Shown here: piece after piece, positions 60,338 through 64,000 of the stretch
Position numbering within the stretch: the first letter of the stretch is position 1
How the letters are laid out: each line of letters begins with the position of its first letter
Source: an uncultured Pseudomonadota bacterium
Lineage (GTDB): Bacteria; Myxococcota_A; UBA796; GCA-2862545
Reading direction: 5' to 3'
NCBI GenBank assembly: GCA_913061235.1
Contig: CAJXTB010000005.1
Coordinates: forward strand, 124,001-188,000
DNA: 64,000 bases
The notes under the pieces: model-generated
The model's input: the letters and a program-made list of their open reading frames with translations, nothing else
What the model was told of the DNA's origin: nothing
Databases searched by the model: none
Translations under genes and position numbers: made by a program

Positions 60338-61932
60338 GAATCGCCGCAATCGACATTGGCACCAACTCTATCCATTTGATGGTGGCCGATGTCGACGCGA
60401 GTGGCACGGTCGATGTGGTTCATACAAGCCGGGACCAGACCGAACTAGGTACCGGCGGTCTCGACCGTGAGACCCTGGCACCAGATGCCTTCGAGCGCGG
60501 CGTCAGCGTACTCATGACGTTCCGAGAAGCCTGCGACTCCTTCAACGTCGAGCACATTGCCTGCACAGCGACCTCGGCAGTTCGAGAAGCGAAGAACGGC
60601 AAAGAGTTCTGTGACGCCGTCAAGGTACGCACTGGAATCCACGTTCGGGTCATCGCCGGCGTGGAGGAAGCGCGCCTGATTTGGTTGGGCGTTCGCCGCG
60701 ACCTCGATTTTTCCCGCGGCCGCGTGCTCATCTTTGATGTCGGCGGTGGCTCCACCGAGTTTATCCTGTGCGATGCCGAGAATATCCTCGCCAGCCGGAG
60801 CCTACGCCTCGGCCACATTCGCTTAGCGGAGGGGTGCCATCACAGTGACCCCATGACGGAGGCCGAGCAGACCAAGATGCGCAAGGTGATCCGCAAGCGC
60901 ATGAAGTCTCTGACGCGCCAGGTAGCCCCCGACGACTTGGGAACGATTGTGGGTACCAGCGGAACCGTTCGCGCGCTCGCCCGAATGCAGGCGATGGCGA
61001 GCGGTGACGACTACCCCGAACATCAACACGGCATGATTCTGACACGCGACGGAGTGGACCAACTCGTCTCGACCCTGAGCGCTGCCACCGCAGACGAGCG
61101 TAGCGTTCTTCCAGGAATGGATGCTCGCCGTGTTCGTACCCTTCCGTCCGGTGCCGTTCTCGTCCAAGAGGTTCTGTCTGCGTTCGACAAGCCACAGCTC
61201 GTGACTTCAAACCGTTCACTGCGCAACGGGCTCATCGTTGACTGGATTGTGAAGAACAAGCCTGAGCTCACCCTTTCCCGACAGCTTGCTGACCCTCGAA
61301 GCCGCTCCGTACGGGCCATGATGGAGCGGTATGGTGCCGACCCGGACCACGCAGACGCCGTCGCCCATACAGCACAAGCGTTGTTCGACGCCACCGGCCC
61401 CGTGCACCACCTGCGCATTGACGACCGCAGACTCTTGACGTTCGCCGCCCATCTTCACGATGTTGGACATCACATCGACGGTCGCAGGCACGACAGGCAT
61501 GGCGCTTACCTGATTCGTCACACCCATATGCCGGGATTTACCGCGCCAGAAGTCGCCGTCTTGGAGCAGGTGGTCCGGTACCACAACAGTAAGAGCCCGC
61601 AGAAACACCACGGGCCTTTCGTCGCCTTGAGCAAGGCAGACCGCAAGCGTGTCCGAATACTCTCAAGCCTTCTCGCCCTGGCAGATGCTTTCGACCGTGG
61701 GCATCACCAAAATCTCAGCCATGTGGACGTGCAGCTGGCCAAACGCAAGCTGACGATTCATGCGACAACACAGCAATCACCGGACCTCGAACGGTGGGCA
61801 ACGCACCGTCGCAAACGGCGGGTTGAGAACGCTCTGGACATCGAAGTGGACATCGTCTTCTCTGGCCCGCACGGCGCCGCCGTCGCAGAGCGCTCCGAAG
61901 AAGACGAGACGGTTCACGTACAAAAGCCCTAA
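60334..61932 (+). CDS. Ppx/GppA-type phosphatase with C-terminal HD domain
   Basis: A 532-residue protein. The Ppx/GppA ASKHA fold is clear: MRIAAIDIGTNSIHLMV at the start, ATSAVREAKNG, LIFDVGGGSTEFIL and GTSGTVRALARM. A C-terminal HD-type domain follows from about 325 (HADAVAHTAQALFD, FAAHLHDVGHHIDGRRH, HSKSPQKHHG-like region), as in E. coli Ppx/GppA and related phosphohydrolases. It should degrade polyphosphate or pppGpp in the cytoplasm; which one cannot be told. The start overlaps the preceding helical protein by ATGA. Confidence 0.92.
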   Translation: MRIAAIDIGTNSIHLMVADVDASGTVDVVHTSRDQTELGTGGLDRETLAPDAFERGVSVLMTFREACDSFNVEHIACTATSAVREAKNGKEFCDAVKVRTGIHVRVIAGVEEARLIWLGVRRDLDFSRGRVLIFDVGGGSTEFILCDAENILASRSLRLGHIRLAEGCHHSDPMTEAEQTKMRKVIRKRMKSLTRQVAPDDLGTIVGTSGTVRALARMQAMASGDDYPEHQHGMILTRDGVDQLVSTLSAATADERSVLPGMDARRVRTLPSGAVLVQEVLSAFDKPQLVTSNRSLRNGLIVDWIVKNKPELTLSRQLADPRSRSVRAMMERYGADPDHADAVAHTAQALFDATGPVHHLRIDDRRLLTFAAHLHDVGHHIDGRRHDRHGAYLIRHTHMPGFTAPEVAVLEQVVRYHNSKSPQKHHGPFVALSKADRKRVRILSSLLALADAFDRGHHQNLSHVDVQLAKRKLTIHATTQQSPDLERWATHRRKRRVENALDIEVDIVFSGPHGAAVAERSEEDETVHVQKP

Positions 61933-62015
61933 ACCCTACTTTCTGGCGACTGAAACACCAGTGCTAGGGCGGTCTCGCAGAACATGAAGTAGACTGTCGC
62001 AACTGAGCGGAATGT

Positions 62016-63371
62016 ATGGACTTTTTCGAAACCACAGATGATGTCGATCAGCAGCTGCTGGACGTTCGCCGGCAGCTAGACCTGCTACACGGGGACGTTC
62101 CGCGGGGTGTGTCGCTGAGTCGGCTGAAGACCCAATCGCCGTTCCACCCGATTCTCATATTGCGGTTGTTGTTTGCCGCGGCGGCAGCCCTCTGCCTAGT
62201 GGCGGCATTCGCCGCTTTAATCGTTCCTTATCTGAGCTTTCTTGACACCGGAATTGCGGAGACCGTACGGCGTGTTGAGATGGCTATGGGCGGCACACCG
62301 CTTCCCGTCGCGCTCGCCGGTGGTGGGGGGTTGCTGTTGATTGCGTGGTTCGCTGTTGATCAATCGGCTGTTGCCATTGGTCGCGGAAGCACGTTCACCA
62401 ACGCTGAAGCACGTGAAAACGACCGACTCAACTCGGAAGTTTCACGCCTCACCCGCCAAAGAGACTTGGTGAAGCGCGCCCACAGCACCCCAATGGCAGC
62501 AGTGGCTCGGTATGAAGTTCCCGACCGGGAGCCAGCGAGCCAGATCCCGTCGCTGTACGAACGACCCAAGCCCGCGCCGAGCTACCTGTCGCCGCCATCC
62601 ATGCCGCCCCAGGTCGCACCGCCGACCCAGCGCGCTGGCACTCCGCTCCCGGCTGCTCGCAGTGGACACGACGGCTACGCGAGATTTCGGACCCCGGCGA
62701 CCAATGGACGAGAAGTCGTCCCAATCGCGAAGCCCACCTTCATCTCTCTACAGCCACAAGACAGGCGGCGGGACGAGGAACCGGGCATTGAAACCCCGAC
62801 CGACCAGTACGCTTCTGCAAGCTACTCATCCCCGCCTGACGACCATCAGTACGTGGTTGACGAAACAGAGGATGGACTGACAGCCTCTACCCACCGCGCA
62901 GACATCGCGTACGTTGTGGACAGCCACTCGGAGCAAGGGACCTTCAATCGCCGCGTATCGAGTGACATCCCTGCCCTCGCCCGGGTGAGTGAAGAGTGGC
63001 TCTCCGATGCCATCCGAAAAGCCAGCTACCTTGCCGGGTCCTTCCCCATCCAAGCGCGGCTCGAGTTCAGCCAAGACCAGCACGTCCCGTTCACTCTCGT
63101 TCTGGAACGTGCGACACCCGCCATGGCTGTTCGAGCCATGATGGCATTCGTCGAGTTCTTGTCGACCATTTCCTTGCCGCGTAAGGCGCGCATCGATCTC
63201 ATCAGCGTTGCTCACCTCGACCGAACGTTCCATCGCAATGTGCGCTCAGCCTGCATTCCGTATTTTCCAGGCGCTGTGACCATTGCGAATGAGCCGGGTC
63301 GCATCGAGTTGACCTTCGGCAATCCCGACCCCCGTTGGGACCGCTACCCCGTCCTCCCCGTCAGCCAATAG
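62016..63371 (+). CDS. Two-pass membrane protein with disordered linker and unknown C-terminal domain
   Basis: A 451-residue protein. Two membrane segments (about 47-73 and 94-113) flank a periplasmic or cytoplasmic loop; a coiled coil (about 125-150) and a Pro/Ser/Arg-rich disordered part (about 160-300) follow, then a folded domain (about 310-440, IQARLEFSQDQHVPFTLVLE, FLSTISLPRKARIDLIS). No family recognised. The ATG at 62016 has GAGCGG 5 bases upstream. It is followed 24 bases later by the E1 alpha gene. Confidence 0.72.
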   Translation: MDFFETTDDVDQQLLDVRRQLDLLHGDVPRGVSLSRLKTQSPFHPILILRLLFAAAAALCLVAAFAALIVPYLSFLDTGIAETVRRVEMAMGGTPLPVALAGGGGLLLIAWFAVDQSAVAIGRGSTFTNAEARENDRLNSEVSRLTRQRDLVKRAHSTPMAAVARYEVPDREPASQIPSLYERPKPAPSYLSPPSMPPQVAPPTQRAGTPLPAARSGHDGYARFRTPATNGREVVPIAKPTFISLQPQDRRRDEEPGIETPTDQYASASYSSPPDDHQYVVDETEDGLTASTHRADIAYVVDSHSEQGTFNRRVSSDIPALARVSEEWLSDAIRKASYLAGSFPIQARLEFSQDQHVPFTLVLERATPAMAVRAMMAFVEFLSTISLPRKARIDLISVAHLDRTFHRNVRSACIPYFPGAVTIANEPGRIELTFGNPDPRWDRYPVLPVSQ

Positions 63372-63395
63372 TTCCCACCCCAGGTGGAGGCCACC

Positions 63396-64000
63396 ATGGC
63401 CGTGTCACGCGTCGCCATTGTCGACGCCAACTTCACCGCGCGCGTCCAAGCGATGCGCGCTACCCCTCCATTCGGCAACCTCGCCGCTCCCATCCGTCCA
63501 GGCTCTGCCCTGACAGCGCGCATGGCGGTTGCCCTCTTTGAAGCTCAGATTGAGTCGCGAATGTGCGACATCTGGTCACGTGCCCTCAAAGCGGACGGTC
63601 AGAGCTTCTACACCATCGGTGGCTCTGGCCATGAGGGCAATGCGGCCATCGGTGCGGTGCTGAAGAGCGATGACTGGGCGTTCTTGCACTACCGAAGCGG
63701 CGCCTTGTTCTGCGCAAGAGCCAAGTTAGCGGCGGGTCCAGAGGGCCCACTCGACGTCTTGTTGGGATGCGTTGCCAGCAGTGATGAGCCCATTGCAGGA
63801 GGCCGCCACAAGGTCTTCGGGTCCGTCCCGCTCAACATCCCTCCACAGACCTCCACCATCGCCTCACAGCTCCCCAAGGCTGTTGGGTTTGCTGTGGCCA
63901 ACGACCGAAAGGCACGAATCGAAGGAAAGCGCGCCAGCGGTATCGCGGTGTGCACCTTTGGAGACGCCTCAGCGAACCACTCTACGGCCACAGGTGCGGT
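63396..64000 (+). CDS. Thiamine-diphosphate-dependent 2-oxoacid dehydrogenase E1 alpha, N-terminal part
   Basis: The frame opens at ATG 63396, with AGGTGGAGG upstream, and runs off the right edge after about 201 residues. The sequence matches E1 alpha subunits: SFYTIGGSGHEGNAAIGAVL, the RSGALFCARAKL loop, GGRHKVFGS, LNIPPQTSTIASQLPKAVG and the ThDP-binding FGDASANHST near the end. The enzyme decarboxylates a 2-oxoacid (pyruvate or branched-chain), passing the acyl group to lipoyl-E2. The lipoylation factor lipB is elsewhere in the window. E1 beta and E2 are beyond the edge. Confidence 0.9.
   Translation, partial: MAVSRVAIVDANFTARVQAMRATPPFGNLAAPIRPGSALTARMAVALFEAQIESRMCDIWSRALKADGQSFYTIGGSGHEGNAAIGAVLKSDDWAFLHYRSGALFCARAKLAAGPEGPLDVLLGCVASSDEPIAGGRHKVFGSVPLNIPPQTSTIASQLPKAVGFAVANDRKARIEGKRASGIAVCTFGDASANHSTATGA

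Overview
The window is one continuous, gene-dense stretch of a GC-rich bacterial chromosome. I see no insertion sequences, phage genes or CRISPR arrays, and no gene-free gap longer than about 240 bases. The content points to a delta-proteobacterial lineage close to Myxococcota: many Asp/Cys-rich secreted proteins with MopE-type, DUF4215-type and FG-GAP repeats, a C-terminal Cys + hydrophobic + Arg tail like MYXO-CTERM, large TPR proteins, a PP2C-cNMP fusion, a bactofilin-like membrane protein and atypical phosphorelay proteins. This placement is inference; there is no rRNA in the window.

Layout. 1-2728: end of a lytic transglycosylase, a five-heme cytochrome c and a PP2C phosphatase fused to a cyclic-nucleotide-binding domain. 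2800-4800: tRNA-Pro(GGG), a MerR regulator, rplT-rpmI and tRNA-Val(GAC), with terminators behind both tRNAs. 4834-12583 (minus): Slt-type transglycosylase, truncated globin, dnaE, an LPP20-like secreted protein and lipB, mostly overlapping. 12705-16714: M50-type membrane protease, DUF4340 protein, grpE and a TPR membrane protein. 16782-18816: a tightly coupled ECF sigma / zinc-finger anti-sigma / bactofilin-like membrane protein operon. 18966-28704 (minus): a giant TPR protein, an MCE (MlaD-like) protein with a beta-rich C-terminus, and a large Cys-rich surface protein. 28785-31694: quinone-oxidoreductase-like enzyme, fatty acid desaturase and an MqnD-like protein.

31700-34910 is the most interesting locus. 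A LysR regulator is divergent from an ATGA-coupled three-gene operon: a predicted lipoprotein with two copies of a CY..PC cassette, a DUF692/MNIO-family iron oxidase, and a partner protein whose C-terminus looks like a winged helix. This is the layout of MNIO-dependent peptide or protein modification systems such as methanobactin and bufferins, but here the candidate substrate is a lipid-anchored protein with a duplicated site.

35084-48452 is rich in surface proteins: two proteins combining hexapeptide left-handed beta-helix repeats with a fibrinogen-like domain, a MopE-repeat lipoprotein interrupted by an in-frame amber codon, and an FG-GAP lipoprotein. A phytoene-desaturase-type enzyme, a TrmN6-like methyltransferase, a small lipoprotein and an S1-domain protein lie among them. 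48574-53685 (minus) is a four-gene signalling operon: possible phosphotransfer protein, sigma54-type regulator, TPR sensor kinase and receiver. 53757-64000 is mostly housekeeping: HAD phosphatase-like protein, AI-2E-family permease, plsX, cysC, a divergent S-adenosylhomocysteinase homologue, a Ppx/GppA-HD protein and the start of a 2-oxoacid dehydrogenase E1 alpha gene.
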